Shown in pieces: positions 1 to 7,970 of a stretch of 22,203 nucleotides of DNA. The notes under the pieces were generated by a model. That model was not told where the DNA came from. It searched no databases and was given only the letters and a program-made list of their open reading frames with translations. The position numbers and the translations under genes were made by a program. Source of the stretch: WJLG01 sp964602485 (GTDB lineage: Bacteria > Patescibacteriota > Patescibacteriia > Patescibacteriales > WJLG01); NCBI GenBank assembly GCA_964602485.1, contig CAZRQU010000014.1, positions 1-22,203 on the forward strand, in the 5' to 3' direction. How positions within the stretch are numbered: position 1 is the stretch's first letter; every line of letters starts with the position of its first letter.

Positions 1-30
1 CATCCTCTCCCCGCGAGACGCATAAAAATA

Positions 31-58
31 AAAAAGAGCAAGTACGCTTGCTCTTTTT
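31..58 (-). terminator. Rho-independent terminator after tRNA-Gln
   Basis: Two 12-nt arms (31-42 and 47-58) enclose a TACG loop. On the minus strand the stem runs into a T-rich tract (TTTTTTATTTTT), and it lies 12 bases past the tRNA-Gln 3' end. The A/T ends make it usable in both directions, so it could also stop a plus-strand transcript entering from the left edge. Positions 1-30 hold nothing I can identify. Confidence 0.8.
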
Positions 59-70
59 TATTTTTATTAG

Positions 71-141
71 CTCGGGGAGAGGGAATCGAACCCCCATTGA
101 CTGGACCAAAACCAGCTGTCCTACCATTAGACGATCCCCGA
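71..141 (-). tRNA. tRNA-Gln (anticodon TTG)
   Basis: The minus strand folds as a complete cloverleaf. The acceptor stem pairs TCGGGGA (5') with TCCCCGA (3'), with a G discriminator base. The D arm carries the GGTAGGA type sequence. The anticodon arm is CTGG-TTTTGGT-CCAG, placing TTG at positions 34-36 (reads CAA, Gln). The T arm contains GGTTCGATTCC. CCA is not encoded; the next bases are CTAA. A strong terminator follows. No convincing promoter is visible in the repeat-rich DNA upstream. Confidence 0.95.
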
Positions 142-149
142 ATCTGGTT

Positions 150-263
150 ATCTGTAATTGGTAATTTGATATTTGATATTGGTAATTTGGTATTTATTTA
201 GGATTTAGAGTTTCGCCCGTTATGTGTTATGAGTTATGTGTTATGTGTTATGTGTTATGCGTT
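150..263 (+). repeat. Heptamer-phased repeat module (forward copy)
   Basis: This spacer is built from degenerate 7-nt units of the TAATTTG/GTATTTG kind. A block at 189-224 recurs with one mismatch at 17341-17376. It ends in a tandem array of GTTATGT-type heptamers (219-263, about 6.4 copies, with variants GTTATGA and GTTATGC). The same module order occurs at the end of the 16.9-17.4 kb array and, inverted, at 21.8 kb. It shows no coding potential. Confidence 0.8.
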
Positions 264-274
264 TTACCAATAAA

Positions 275-292
275 AATCGCCAGGTGGCGATT
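275..292 (-). terminator. Terminator downstream of the DNA glycosylase gene
   Basis: A perfect 7-bp stem (AATCGCC / GGCGATT, loop 282-285) is followed on the minus strand by TTTATTGG. It lies about 55 bases beyond the stop of the glycosylase gene, so it most likely ends that transcript. Confidence 0.7.
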
Positions 293-345
293 GATGTTTA
301 TATATTAAATAAAAAAATTGATTTTGTCAAAATATAAAAAAGTTG

Positions 346-873
346 TCAGTCAATTTCTAAAATAAATCTATATGGCTTGTTCTTCCAAACTTCACCGGCA
401 TAATCCACCCCTATTCTGGGAGTTCTCTTTATTTGTCTTGGCTTGACGCTAGCCCCTCTGTCCTCAACCCAAAGACCGTTCTTCTTGATCATCTCTTCTT
501 TATTCAAACTTCTATCTATCTCCAAGGCCTTGGTCAGTTTGCCCGGACCATCATACCCTTCCACCCCCCTAACCAAAATAGCGGCCGGATAACCTTTATC
601 ACCAGTAACAAAATTCAACATCTCATACATACCGTAGCAAAGATAAATATAAAAATACCCCCCGGGGCCGAACATAATAGCATTCCTGTCTGTCATTTTC
701 CGGCTGGCGTGCGAAGCCTTGTCTTTTGGCCCGTCATAGGCTTCTACCTCGGTTATCATTAAAGCGATCTCTTTGTCTTCGTACCTTCTCACCAAGTATT
801 TACCTAAAAGATCCTTAGCTACTGTCAGTGTGGATCTTTTAAAAAAATCTTTTTTAAGCACTTTTTTTCTCAT
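346..873 (-). CDS. 3-methyladenine DNA glycosylase, AAG/MPG family
   Basis: Base-excision repair enzyme that removes alkylated purines such as 3-methyladenine and hypoxanthine from DNA in the cytoplasm. The 175-residue protein spans the whole single-domain MPG fold; bacterial members are usually about 180-210 residues, so this is a compact but intact copy. The family hallmark TEVEAY (41-46) contains the catalytic Glu44 and the Tyr46 that corresponds to the base-stacking tyrosine. His55 in KASHAS and the CYGMYEMLN segment (79-87) match other active-site and DNA-intercalating elements of human AAG. GPGKLTKAL (109-117) and TPRIGV (151-156) are also family signatures. Start is ATG at 871-873, with no clear Shine-Dalgarno and a 10-bp hairpin 6 bases upstream. 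It stands alone between two repeat spacers and has its own terminator. Confidence 0.95.
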   Translation of the reverse strand: MRKKVLKKDFFKRSTLTVAKDLLGKYLVRRYEDKEIALMITEVEAYDGPKDKASHASRKMTDRNAIMFGPGGYFYIYLCYGMYEMLNFVTGDKGYPAAILVRGVEGYDGPGKLTKALEIDRSLNKEEMIKKNGLWVEDRGASVKPRQIKRTPRIGVDYAGEVWKNKPYRFILEID

Positions 874-879
874 ATTCCC

Positions 880-903
880 AAATAGGCCCGACAGGGCCTA
901 TTT
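880..903 (-). promoter_or_regulatory. Hairpin in the 5' leader of the DNA glycosylase gene
   Basis: A perfect 10-bp stem (AAATAGGCCC / GGGCCTATTT, tetraloop 890-893) ends only 6 bases before the glycosylase start codon. In the plus direction it is followed by TTTT and resembles a terminator, but no plus-strand gene precedes it. On the minus strand it could occlude ribosome entry or stop read-through from ftsX. The structure is directly visible; the role is inferred. Confidence 0.45.
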
Positions 904-937
904 TAAATTGCATATTTTGACCATTAACCCCTCCTGA

Positions 938-1081
938 CCTCCCCCTGCTAAGGGGAGGAACTGGGAAAGATCCTAACAAAGGGAGGGACTATGGGAAAGA
1001 TCCTAAACTCTAAATCCTAAACTCTGACACACCCCGTCCTGCTTTCGCTCCGCTACAGCAGTCCACCCCTCTCTAGAGGGG
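938..1081. repeat. GC-rich palindromic repeat modules
   Basis: Two inverted repeats sit in the spacer between ftsX and the glycosylase gene: CCTCCCC...GGGGAGG (938-944 / 952-958) and CCCCTCTCTAGAGGGG (1066-1081). Between them is CTAAACT/CTAAATC heptamer DNA and a CTGACACAC motif. The order CCTAAA...CTGACACAC...CACCCCT...AGGGGAA recurs at 21861-21910, so this is a dispersed composite element. No gene is visible. Confidence 0.6.
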
Positions 1082-1085
1082 AATA

Positions 1086-1295
1086 AATTCAAATGACCAA
1101 AATTCTAAATTCTAAAAAACGCATAACTTGTAACAAACTACAAATATCAAATTGCAAATAACCAATAACTAATTACCCAATATAGATCCTTCGTCTCCCG
1201 CCAAGGCGGGATCCTTAAGGATGACAAGCCTAAAATACCCTATACTGCATACTGAATACTATATCCCAAATTACCAATTACAAATTACAAATTAT
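1086..1295 (-). repeat. Heptamer-phased array with a REP-like core (reverse copy)
   Basis: The DNA reads in 7-nt steps (for example ACAAACT, ACAAATA, TCAAATT, GCAAATA), then a REP-like hairpin core at 1183-1228 in reverse orientation, with the inner palindrome CCCGCCAAGGCGGG. This is followed by the reverse complement of the AGTATTC / GTATGCA heptamers found at 16.9 kb. The same modules in the same order lie at 21.95-22.15 kb. The array ends about 12 bases from the ftsX stop codon. No coding content. Confidence 0.75.
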
Positions 1296-1305
1296 CTTCT
1301 ATACT

Positions 1306-2217
1306 CTAAACATCAGAATATCTCCTTACCGCCAAGAAACTGGCTATTATATTTATCAAGGCTACTCCTAAGAATTCGCCTCCATATATCATAAGGAAAT
1401 TACTATTGAAATAGTCAACCACGTTCACATTATAGCTCACGAAAAACGTTTCTAAATACGGCTGGAGCAAACTCAGGAAAGGATAAAAAATTCCTATTAT
1501 GACCAAAATGCCAATAATAGTATAAATAAGGCTGGATATGAGAAATGGCATATAGATGAAATAATTAGAAGCTCCCACCAAACGCATTATGGCGATCTCG
1601 GTACTATGAGTGTATATGGCCACCCTGACGGCATTAAAGACCACTGACAAAGTAACCAGTATAAAAACAATGGCAAGGGCCATACTGGTCTGACTTGCTT
1701 TATCGGTCACCGAATTTATCTTTTCCAAAACCACTTTGTGATCCGTGAAATTCCTGGAATCTATTATATCGCTTTCTATCTTATTTATCTCATGGGTAAG
1801 CTTATCCAACTCGTCTATATCGTTCGGCTTTATTATCAAAGTAGGTGTTAATGGATTTTTTCCCAGCTCTCTTAAAGCTTGGAGTACTTCCGGATTATCC
1901 TCATTCCTGCTCTTGAATATCTCTAAGGCATCGGCTTTCGAAATATACTTCAAGTCCTTTACTTGTTCCAAATTCGATATCTCGGAACGAAGAACCTTTA
2001 TCTCATCTTCTTCAGCTTCAGGGTCAAGATAAAGATTGATATCTATCTTCTCTTTGATAGCATTAACGGCAGTATCACCTATCAATTTCACCACTACCAA
2101 CATATTTATGGAAAAAAGGGCCAATATCAAAATAATTACCGTAACGGCTGATAGCCAGATATTACGGGTAATATCCTGAATGCTGAATTTTAACATTCTC
2201 CAAAAAGATAGAAGCAT
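1306..2217 (-). CDS. ftsX: Cell-division ABC transporter permease FtsX
   Basis: Inner-membrane partner of FtsE. The FtsEX complex does not import a solute; it couples ATP hydrolysis to activation of peptidoglycan hydrolases at the septum. The 303-residue protein has the FtsX layout: a short cytoplasmic N-terminus, a first membrane helix (about 20-45), an extracytoplasmic domain (about 46-175), then three more helices (about 178-200, 222-245 and 275-297). The TEIAIMRLVGAS segment after helix 2 is the conserved FtsX/MacB-type cytoplasmic motif that contacts the ATPase. Start is ATG, 15 bases after the ftsE stop, so the two are surely co-transcribed. No Shine-Dalgarno is visible. Stop is TAG. 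A repeat array begins shortly after it, with no clear terminator. Confidence 0.95.
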   Translation of the reverse strand: MLLSFWRMLKFSIQDITRNIWLSAVTVIILILALFSINMLVVVKLIGDTAVNAIKEKIDINLYLDPEAEEDEIKVLRSEISNLEQVKDLKYISKADALEIFKSRNEDNPEVLQALRELGKNPLTPTLIIKPNDIDELDKLTHEINKIESDIIDSRNFTDHKVVLEKINSVTDKASQTSMALAIVFILVTLSVVFNAVRVAIYTHSTEIAIMRLVGASNYFIYMPFLISSLIYTIIGILVIIGIFYPFLSLLQPYLETFFVSYNVNVVDYFNSNFLMIYGGEFLGVALINIIASFLAVRRYSDV

Positions 2218-2232
2218 TTTGTATCGTTAAAA

Positions 2233-2913
2233 TTATATTATATATTTACCTCGCTGCTTGTCGCTTATAACCCGACCGTTGTCTATGGTTATCACTCTCT
2301 TGCCGAGCCGATTGACTATTTCTTTATCATGGCTCACCAGAACTACTGTTGTCCCGAACTTATTTATACTCAAAAGCAGATCAACTATATCATTGGCATT
2401 GATCGCATCAAGATTGCCGGTCGGCTCATCGGCCAAAAGAACCTTCGGACTATGGACTAAGGCTCTGGCAATGGCCGTTCTCTGCTTCTCTCCGCCTGAT
2501 ATCTCATGCGGATAACGACCCATTTTATCTTCCAGTCCGACTATCTTGAGAACATGTGGGACTATCTTTTTTATCCTTGATGAACCGGCTCCGCAAACCT
2601 CCAAGGCAAAAGCCACATTTTCGAACAAGGTCTTCTTGGGCAACAATTTGAAATCCTGGAATATCACTCCTATTTGTCGACGTAGATACGGAACTTCACG
2701 ATTGCCAATATTGGTTATGTCCCATCCGCCGATGATTATCTTGCCTTTATCAGCTTTTTCTTCACCTATTATCGCCTTGACCAAAGTAGTTTTGCCTGAG
2801 CCCGACTGACCGACAATGGAAACGAATTCGCCCGGCTTCACATGCAAAGACAAGTCTTTCAAGACTTTAACATTAGGCGGGTAAGTTTTGAATATATTCC
2901 TGACCTTGATCAT
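2233..2913 (-). CDS. ftsE: Cell-division ATP-binding protein FtsE
   Basis: Cytoplasmic ABC ATPase that drives FtsX. All nucleotide-binding elements are present (numbering from the ATG): Walker A GQSGSGKT (35-42), Q-loop Gln86, signature SGGEKQ (139-144), Walker B VLLADEP (158-164), D-loop and switch His195. The 226-residue length is typical for FtsE. I chose the ATG at 2911-2913 because the protein then starts MIKVRNIFKTYPP, like other FtsE proteins; a TTG three codons upstream (2920-2922) is the alternative. Neither start has a Shine-Dalgarno. It follows the carboxypeptidase gene by 25 bases and precedes ftsX by 15 bases, giving an envelope-remodelling operon. Confidence 0.95.
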   Translation of the reverse strand: MIKVRNIFKTYPPNVKVLKDLSLHVKPGEFVSIVGQSGSGKTTLVKAIIGEEKADKGKIIIGGWDITNIGNREVPYLRRQIGVIFQDFKLLPKKTLFENVAFALEVCGAGSSRIKKIVPHVLKIVGLEDKMGRYPHEISGGEKQRTAIARALVHSPKVLLADEPTGNLDAINANDIVDLLLSINKFGTTVVLVSHDKEIVNRLGKRVITIDNGRVISDKQRGKYII

Positions 2914-2938
2914 AGGATGCAAAGTGTTTTAAAAATTC

Positions 2939-4618
2939 TTACTTATCGATCCTCTTTATACCGTATCTTATAAGTTCTTTTACTTCCTCCAAGCTTTCAT
3001 ATTTGGAAGGAGAGCCCAAGCTCACAACTATCACCTTCTCTCCATTAGGTCCAGTAACTCTGGTCATAAGGCAATACAGGGATTCATGTAAATAGCCGGT
3101 TTTGGAACCGGTTATCTTAAGATGATTGGAACGAGAAAAAAGATCGTTCCTGATGAAGTTATTCGTATTCCTTATCCTTATTTTTCTACCGGCATCAATA
3201 GTGGCAAATTCATATTCAGAGGCCACGCTGGCTTTTTGGATGATAGGATCAGTGAACACTTCTTTTGTTATTATAGCATAATCACGGACAGTAGTAACAT
3301 TATCCGGGGACAATCCGGTCGGCTCTATGAATTCGGTATTATCCGCTCCCCAGTCTTCCACCATGTCATTCATCCTGTCTATAAAATCCTGGCGCTTAAG
3401 CCCACTGGCTCTGACCAATGACTCCACAGCATTATTGGCCGATCCAACCAAAGCCGCATAAATAAGATCCCTGGCTGTAACCACCTCCCCTTCTTCCAAT
3501 CTTATCCTGGCCGACTCCCAAGGTTTGCAATACTCATGGTTATATATCTCGTCTTGCTCTTTATAGACTATTTCCTTGTCCAAACTCAGGTTGGTATCCA
3601 AAAAGGTCTTTACCGCCACTAGCTTGGTGAGGCTAGCCAGGGGCAAAACCTTGCTTCCTGCCTTTTCCAGTATGATTTCCTCTGTATCCTCGTTCATCAC
3701 TATGGCAGATCGAGAATCTATATCCGGTCTATAACCTATTCCTGTTTCCGATATACCCAAGACTCTTCCTCGATCATCAGCCAAAACATCAAGAGGCTTG
3801 ATAGTGACATCTATTATGCCCTCGCCCAACGAGGCGATCTTGGAAAAGGCCACCTTGTCCAGATCTATCACCCTATCCGGGTGTATACTTCTGTCAGGGC
3901 CGTAATCATTGACGGTTATATCAACGAATTTGTTGTTGTTATTGTTATAAACCCTTAATCTCGACCCCTTGGGAAAATCCGGCGAAGCGGCAAAATCTCC
4001 TCCTTTGTATCCATACCAACTGGCCCTTCCGGAGGACATCCGACTATTATCAGTAAAAACAGCTATGCGGGCATAGGGCAAATGTATAAGAGATCTGACA
4101 AACCCATCCTTGGGGTGATCTCTGGTTGGCAAAGGCCTCCAGGTACCGTAATTCTTATCATAAAAGAAAACCCTTTTATAAGAATAAACCTCTTGGTCAT
4201 AAGAAAACTGTATGTAAAAAGGCTTATGGTCATCATAGGCTCCCTTGTTGCGGAATTCGAATTGATATATCGGTGATATGATCTCCAGATCCCAAGGCAG
4301 AGGCATATCATCAACTATCTCTTCACAGTCAACTCGAGTGTCGTCGCTCAGAATACCAGGGACCAAAGATAACTTCAGATTTCCACTGAACGGAGACACT
4401 GTATATCCTTTGGCGATCGTTTCTTTATCCAAATAAATACTAAAATCCTCGAATTCTTTATCTGGCAACGCTTCGCTCTCAATACTTTCTTCCGATGATA
4501 CTGTCCCGCCATCATCAAAAACTATGGTACTGGTAGAAACTGCTTGCACCTGAGAAACCGCCATACTGAAGATCAGTATTCCGCTTATAGTAAAAAGTAA
4601 TGCCTTTGTTTTTTTCAT
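2939..4618 (-). CDS. D,D-carboxypeptidase (peptidase S11) with RlpA-like double-psi beta-barrel
   Basis: A 559-residue exported protein with an unusual domain order. A signal peptide (about 1-27, ending VQA) is followed by a region with no recognised family (about 28-196, beta-rich in appearance). Next comes an RlpA-like double-psi beta-barrel (about 197-277: SWYG around Trp201 and NDYGP with Asp238). The last part is a penicillin-binding D-alanyl-D-alanine carboxypeptidase domain (about 300-559). The S11 triad is intact: SLTK with nucleophile Ser329 and Lys332, SAN at 393-395, and KTG at 506-508. It should trim D-Ala from peptidoglycan stem peptides outside the membrane. The barrel is shortened: where RlpA has an AAH-type motif this protein reads AAS. 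No C-terminal membrane anchor is seen. ATG is preceded by AAAGGA. It leads the ftsEX operon. Confidence 0.9.
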   Translation of the reverse strand: MKKTKALLFTISGILIFSMAVSQVQAVSTSTIVFDDGGTVSSEESIESEALPDKEFEDFSIYLDKETIAKGYTVSPFSGNLKLSLVPGILSDDTRVDCEEIVDDMPLPWDLEIISPIYQFEFRNKGAYDDHKPFYIQFSYDQEVYSYKRVFFYDKNYGTWRPLPTRDHPKDGFVRSLIHLPYARIAVFTDNSRMSSGRASWYGYKGGDFAASPDFPKGSRLRVYNNNNNKFVDITVNDYGPDRSIHPDRVIDLDKVAFSKIASLGEGIIDVTIKPLDVLADDRGRVLGISETGIGYRPDIDSRSAIVMNEDTEEIILEKAGSKVLPLASLTKLVAVKTFLDTNLSLDKEIVYKEQDEIYNHEYCKPWESARIRLEEGEVVTARDLIYAALVGSANNAVESLVRASGLKRQDFIDRMNDMVEDWGADNTEFIEPTGLSPDNVTTVRDYAIITKEVFTDPIIQKASVASEYEFATIDAGRKIRIRNTNNFIRNDLFSRSNHLKITGSKTGYLHESLYCLMTRVTGPNGEKVIVVSLGSPSKYESLEEVKELIRYGIKRIDK

Positions 4619-4632
4619 AATTCCTTTTGTAT

Positions 4633-4661
4633 TTGATTATTGTTTAGATATTTTGTATTAT
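4633..4661 (+). promoter_or_regulatory. Promoter of tRNA-Thr
   Basis: TTGATT (4633-4638), a 17-base spacer and TATTAT (4656-4661) form a good sigma-70-type promoter whose start would fall about 7 bases before the tRNA 5' end. On the opposite strand TATAAT (4663 to 4658) overlaps it and could serve the carboxypeptidase gene, but that one has no recognisable -35. Confidence 0.65.
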
Positions 4662-4674
4662 ATATTGAGGGTTG

Positions 4675-4747
4675 GCCGAGATAGCTCAGTTGGCAGAGCA
4701 ACGCACTCGTAATGCGTAGGTCCGGGGTTCGATCCCCCGTCTCGGCT
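4675..4747 (+). tRNA. tRNA-Thr (anticodon CGT)
   Basis: A complete cloverleaf. The acceptor stem GCCGAGA pairs with TCTCGGC, discriminator T. The D arm contains AGCTCAGTTGGCAGAGC. The anticodon arm ACGCA-CTCGTAA-TGCGT gives CGT (reads ACG, Thr). The T arm contains GGTTCGATCCC. CCA is not encoded (CAT follows). It is the only plus-strand gene in the window, sitting between two minus-strand genes, with its own promoter and terminator. Confidence 0.97.
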
Positions 4748-4752
4748 CATTC

Positions 4753-4780
4753 AAAGGAACCTAAGTTCCTTTTTTATTTT
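4753..4780 (+). terminator. Terminator of tRNA-Thr
   Basis: Arms AAAGGAAC (4753-4760) and GTTCCTTT (4765-4772) with a CTAA loop are followed by TTTTATTTT on the plus strand. The loop overlaps the TAG stop codon of the opposing divIC-like gene, so the two convergent genes share these bases. Confidence 0.85.
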
Positions 4781-5177
4781 GAAAAAAATACCTCCACCAA
4801 CGAACAGGATTTGAATATTCCTTTTCTCCTCTTGTTTGACCATCAATATTATTTTCTGTTTTGGCAATATGTCCGGTGGAATCTATGACCACCACTTCTT
4901 CGCCCGGTCTTTTTAAGCCCATATTCAAACGAGCCTGCTCTTCTACGAATTGGTCTGATTCCAAATAATTTATTATCTTGCCCAAATTCTCATTACTGGC
5001 TTCCATTCTCGCTATCTCGGATTCCAATTCCTTTATCTCCTGGTCTATCATATATCTCTTGCTTATGTTCTTTGATATAGGAATACTTATAGCTATTAAT
5101 ATAGCCAAAAGTCCTAAGGCGAAAACCTTAGGATCAAAGATCATCCTTATCAAAATGTTCGGCTTTTTCTTCCTCAT
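4761..5177 (-). CDS. Septum formation initiator, DivIC/FtsB-like
   Basis: A small bitopic membrane protein of 138 residues. It has a basic N-terminus, one membrane helix (about 18-36) and a predicted coiled coil (about 40-72, rich in Glu/Ile/Leu heptads). This is followed by the short conserved region QFVEEQARLNMGLKRPGEEVVV (about 76-97), which is the DivIC/FtsB family signature. In other bacteria such proteins join FtsL and FtsQ/DivIB in the divisome and activate septal peptidoglycan synthesis. The C-terminal 40 residues are polar and not recognised. It starts 4 bases after the P-type ATPase stop and is probably translationally coupled to it. Whether it is FtsB or DivIC cannot be decided from sequence alone. 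Confidence 0.85.
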   Translation of the reverse strand: MRKKKPNILIRMIFDPKVFALGLLAILIAISIPISKNISKRYMIDQEIKELESEIARMEASNENLGKIINYLESDQFVEEQARLNMGLKRPGEEVVVIDSTGHIAKTENNIDGQTRGEKEYSNPVRWWRYFFQNKKGT

Positions 5178-5181
5178 ATTT

Positions 5182-7851
5182 TTATTTATCGCTTTTCAAA
5201 AAATGGAATTTACCTATCTCGGTCAATATTATACTGAAAAGCCCTACAGCTACTGCCACTCCCCAGCTAGACAGCGACAAAGCTTCGGTATCCAAGAACT
5301 TTTGTAATAAAGGAAGGTGGACAGCTATCAATAGCAGGATAAAACTAACCGAAGTGGCCAATAGCAAATAAAAGTTTCGCAAAGGATTTATCTTCCATAT
5401 CGGCTGACTCAAACTTCTGATGCTATAAATGGTCATAAGTGATTTTACTCCCAATATCACGAAGAATAAAGTTCTTAGATAATGAATATCCCACCCCTGT
5501 TTATACATCCAAATGAACATGGCCAGTATCGCCGAATCTCTAACTATGCCGACGCCGAAAATTATTATCTTCATTTCTTTATCGACTATCGGGGCCGTCT
5601 TGGGCACCGGCTTCTTTTTCATAGTTCCGGCCGCACCTTTTTCAAAAGCCAAGGAAAAATGAGGTAGCCCATCATTGATTATATTTATCCATAATATCTG
5701 AGCCGGCAAAATGGCCAAAGGGGTACCGAAAATTATAGAACCAACTATCAAAATTACCTCAGAAAAAGAGTCTGACACCAAATAGGTCACAACCTTCTTT
5801 ATATTAGCGAAGATTATCCTACCTTGGCGAATAGCTGATACTATCACTTTGAAAGCATTATCCAAAAGTACCATATCCGAGGTTTCTTTGGCAATATCCG
5901 TACCAGTACCCAGGGCAATGCCGATATCAGCCGCTTTTAAGGCTGGAGAATCGTTAACCCCGTCGCCGGTCATGGCCACTACCTCCCCCTTTCTCTGCAA
6001 GGCTTGGATTATGCGTAATTTGTGGTGAGGAGACACTCGGGCATAAATACTTATCTTATCGACCATCTTCTCCAGCGTTTCGTCATCTATCTTATCCAAA
6101 TCGCCGCCGGTAAGTACTTTTTTGGAATCAGTATCAAAACCGGCCTCCCTGGCAATGGCCGTAGCTGTCAATTTATGATCTCCGGTAATGATCACCGAAT
6201 TGATACCGGCCTCCCTGGTCTTGGCTATAGTATCCTTTACGTCCGGCCTTAAAGGATCTTTCAAAGCAATAAAGCCGACAAAGCTCAAATTCTTATCCAT
6301 TTTGGACCAATCCTTGCCTTTATCTTTAGCATCCCATTTGACATTCTTTATCTCTCTAATGGCCACGGCTATCACTCGAAGTCCACTGCTTGTAAGTTTT
6401 TCATAATTGGCATGGAGTTTCTTTCTTGAACTGTCCGTCAACTTGCTCTCCTTGCCTTTGTGGTAATATTTCTCTGACTTATCCAAGATAACTTCTGGCG
6501 CGCCTTTCTCATAAAGAACGAAAGAGTTTCCGCTCTTCTTGTGTAATGTGGCCATGAATTTGCTATCGGAAGAGAATGGCAATTCATCTATCTTGGGTTC
6601 TTCTTTGATAAGCTTGCCTCTTACCAAACCGGACTGAATGGCTGAAGACATCAAAGCGGTTTCGGTAGGCATTCCTATTATCCTCATTTCACTAAAACTG
6701 TCTTCCGGGTTCTCTACAATGGCATTGTTGCACATCATACCTATTTGCAGAGCCAAACTGGTAAGCTTGGCCTCGCCCTTGGTTTGCCTGGAACCTTCGC
6801 TACCGACCTCAAACTCCTTTTCGCCGATAACTATCCTGGAAACGGTCATTTTACCCTCGGTCAGAGTTCCGGTCTTGTCCGTGCAAATAACCGTCGTAGA
6901 CCCCAGGGTCTCGGCTGCTACCAGCTTTCTGGTCAAAGCTTTTTGCTTAAGTATCATCTGCATGCCTAAAACCAGAATAAACGTAACCGATATAACCAGC
7001 CCTTCGGGAATAGCGGAAACAGCTAGGGCAATGCTGACCAAAAACATCTCAAAGAAATCACGCCCCTGCAAAACACCTATACCTAATACCAATATACAAG
7101 CGATCACCACCACTATTCCCAAGAATTTGGAGAACTGGCCCAAACGGACCTGCAATGGAGTTACTTCATCCTTGGTGGTCTTTACCAACTCGGATATCTT
7201 TCCTATCTCAGTATCCCTGGCAGTAGCCGTTACCACTGCCCGTCCCTTTCCGGAAACAGCCACTGTGCTGGCATAAACCATATTCTCTCGATCCGCCAAA
7301 GGAACTCCTTTGTCCTGCGGAGGTAAAAATTTCTCAGAAGGGATGGATTCACCGGTAAGATTGGCCTCATTGACCTTAAGATCAGCCACCTCTATCAATC
7401 TGGCATCAGCCGGTATGCGATTACCAGCCTCTATCACTATCACATCTCCCGGCACCACTTGAGCCGAATCCACCTCTATTTCATTCCCATTACGCAAAAC
7501 CAAGGCTTTATGCTCCACCATCTCCTTTAGTCTGGAAAGGGCATTATTAGCCTTATTCTCTTGAAAGAATCCTATAACCGTATTAAGCACAACCGCTGAG
7601 AATATCACTCCGGCATCCACATATTCTTCCAATAATAATGATATCAAGCCGGCTATCAATAATATATATATCAAAGGGCTCTTGAATTGGGAGATGAAGA
7701 TCATGAACTTCGAAAGCTTCTCTTCGTCTTCAAGTTCATTCTTCCCGTATTTATTCAAACGGCTTTGGGCTTGTTTATTGGTAAGGCCGATCTTTTTTGT
7801 CTTCATTTCGGCCAAACAGTCCTTGACCGAACAAGCATGAAAATTGAACAT
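5182..7851 (-). CDS. P2-type cation-transporting ATPase (Ca2+-ATPase-like)
   Basis: A full-length 889-residue P-type pump that would export or exchange a cation across the cytoplasmic membrane. The N-terminal cation-ATPase domain is followed by the actuator motif TGES (166-169) and the M4 motif IPEGL. The phosphorylation site DKTGT has Asp325, and the hinge TGDGVND lies at 628-634. Ten membrane segments are expected; six follow the hinge. The M5 SDSFSE and M6 NIINDG segments resemble the SERCA/PMCA Ca2+ sites (Glu of M5, Asn and Asp of M6 kept). No clear M8 site Glu is visible, so Ca2+ is likely but Na+/K+ or Mg2+ cannot be excluded. ATG start, no Shine-Dalgarno. It is transcribed from an extended -10 promoter through a leader of about 115 bases, and the divIC-like gene follows. 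Confidence 0.92.
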   Translation of the reverse strand: MFNFHACSVKDCLAEMKTKKIGLTNKQAQSRLNKYGKNELEDEEKLSKFMIFISQFKSPLIYILLIAGLISLLLEEYVDAGVIFSAVVLNTVIGFFQENKANNALSRLKEMVEHKALVLRNGNEIEVDSAQVVPGDVIVIEAGNRIPADARLIEVADLKVNEANLTGESIPSEKFLPPQDKGVPLADRENMVYASTVAVSGKGRAVVTATARDTEIGKISELVKTTKDEVTPLQVRLGQFSKFLGIVVVIACILVLGIGVLQGRDFFEMFLVSIALAVSAIPEGLVISVTFILVLGMQMILKQKALTRKLVAAETLGSTTVICTDKTGTLTEGKMTVSRIVIGEKEFEVGSEGSRQTKGEAKLTSLALQIGMMCNNAIVENPEDSFSEMRIIGMPTETALMSSAIQSGLVRGKLIKEEPKIDELPFSSDSKFMATLHKKSGNSFVLYEKGAPEVILDKSEKYYHKGKESKLTDSSRKKLHANYEKLTSSGLRVIAVAIREIKNVKWDAKDKGKDWSKMDKNLSFVGFIALKDPLRPDVKDTIAKTREAGINSVIITGDHKLTATAIAREAGFDTDSKKVLTGGDLDKIDDETLEKMVDKISIYARVSPHHKLRIIQALQRKGEVVAMTGDGVNDSPALKAADIGIALGTGTDIAKETSDMVLLDNAFKVIVSAIRQGRIIFANIKKVVTYLVSDSFSEVILIVGSIIFGTPLAILPAQILWINIINDGLPHFSLAFEKGAAGTMKKKPVPKTAPIVDKEMKIIIFGVGIVRDSAILAMFIWMYKQGWDIHYLRTLFFVILGVKSLMTIYSIRSLSQPIWKINPLRNFYLLLATSVSFILLLIAVHLPLLQKFLDTEALSLSSWGVAVAVGLFSIILTEIGKFHFLKSDK

Positions 7852-7966
7852 ATGATATATAATAAAAAATAAACGGTATTTTACATTGAAAGTCGCTTTA
7901 AAACCGCACCCCTTTGAGAGGTGAGATGTTAAGCCCCGAATTTAAGGACCGGAGCAGTTGACTCCC
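7852..7966 (-). promoter_or_regulatory. Structured 5' leader of the P-type ATPase gene
   Basis: The expected transcript begins near 7966 with GGGAGUCAACUGCUCC and keeps about 115 bases before the ATG. Foldable elements on the minus strand are a small hairpin (7951-7954 with 7962-7965), a 6-bp stem CACCUC/GGGGUG (7918-7923 with 7907-7912) that needs a G-U pair and so favours this strand, and CGGU/ACCG arms (7903-7906 with 7874-7877). The last 25 bases are A/U-rich. It matches no riboswitch class I recognise. A dispersed repeat fragment is the alternative, since CACCCCTTTGA also occurs at 21887. Confidence 0.4.
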
Positions 7967-7970
7967 TTAT

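Noticed and set aside
433..762. 109-codon open frame on the plus strand
   Set aside because: Antisense to the DNA glycosylase catalytic region; no start signals or recognisable product.
2914..2922. TTG start for ftsE
   Set aside because: The ATG three codons later gives the usual FtsE N-terminus.
6638..7276. 212-codon open frame on the plus strand
   Set aside because: It lies wholly inside the P-type ATPase gene, antisense to conserved motifs including DKTGT, and its product resembles no known protein.
7852..7966. yybP-ykoY, M-box or NiCo riboswitch before the cation pump
   Set aside because: None of the conserved core sequences I know for these classes is present.
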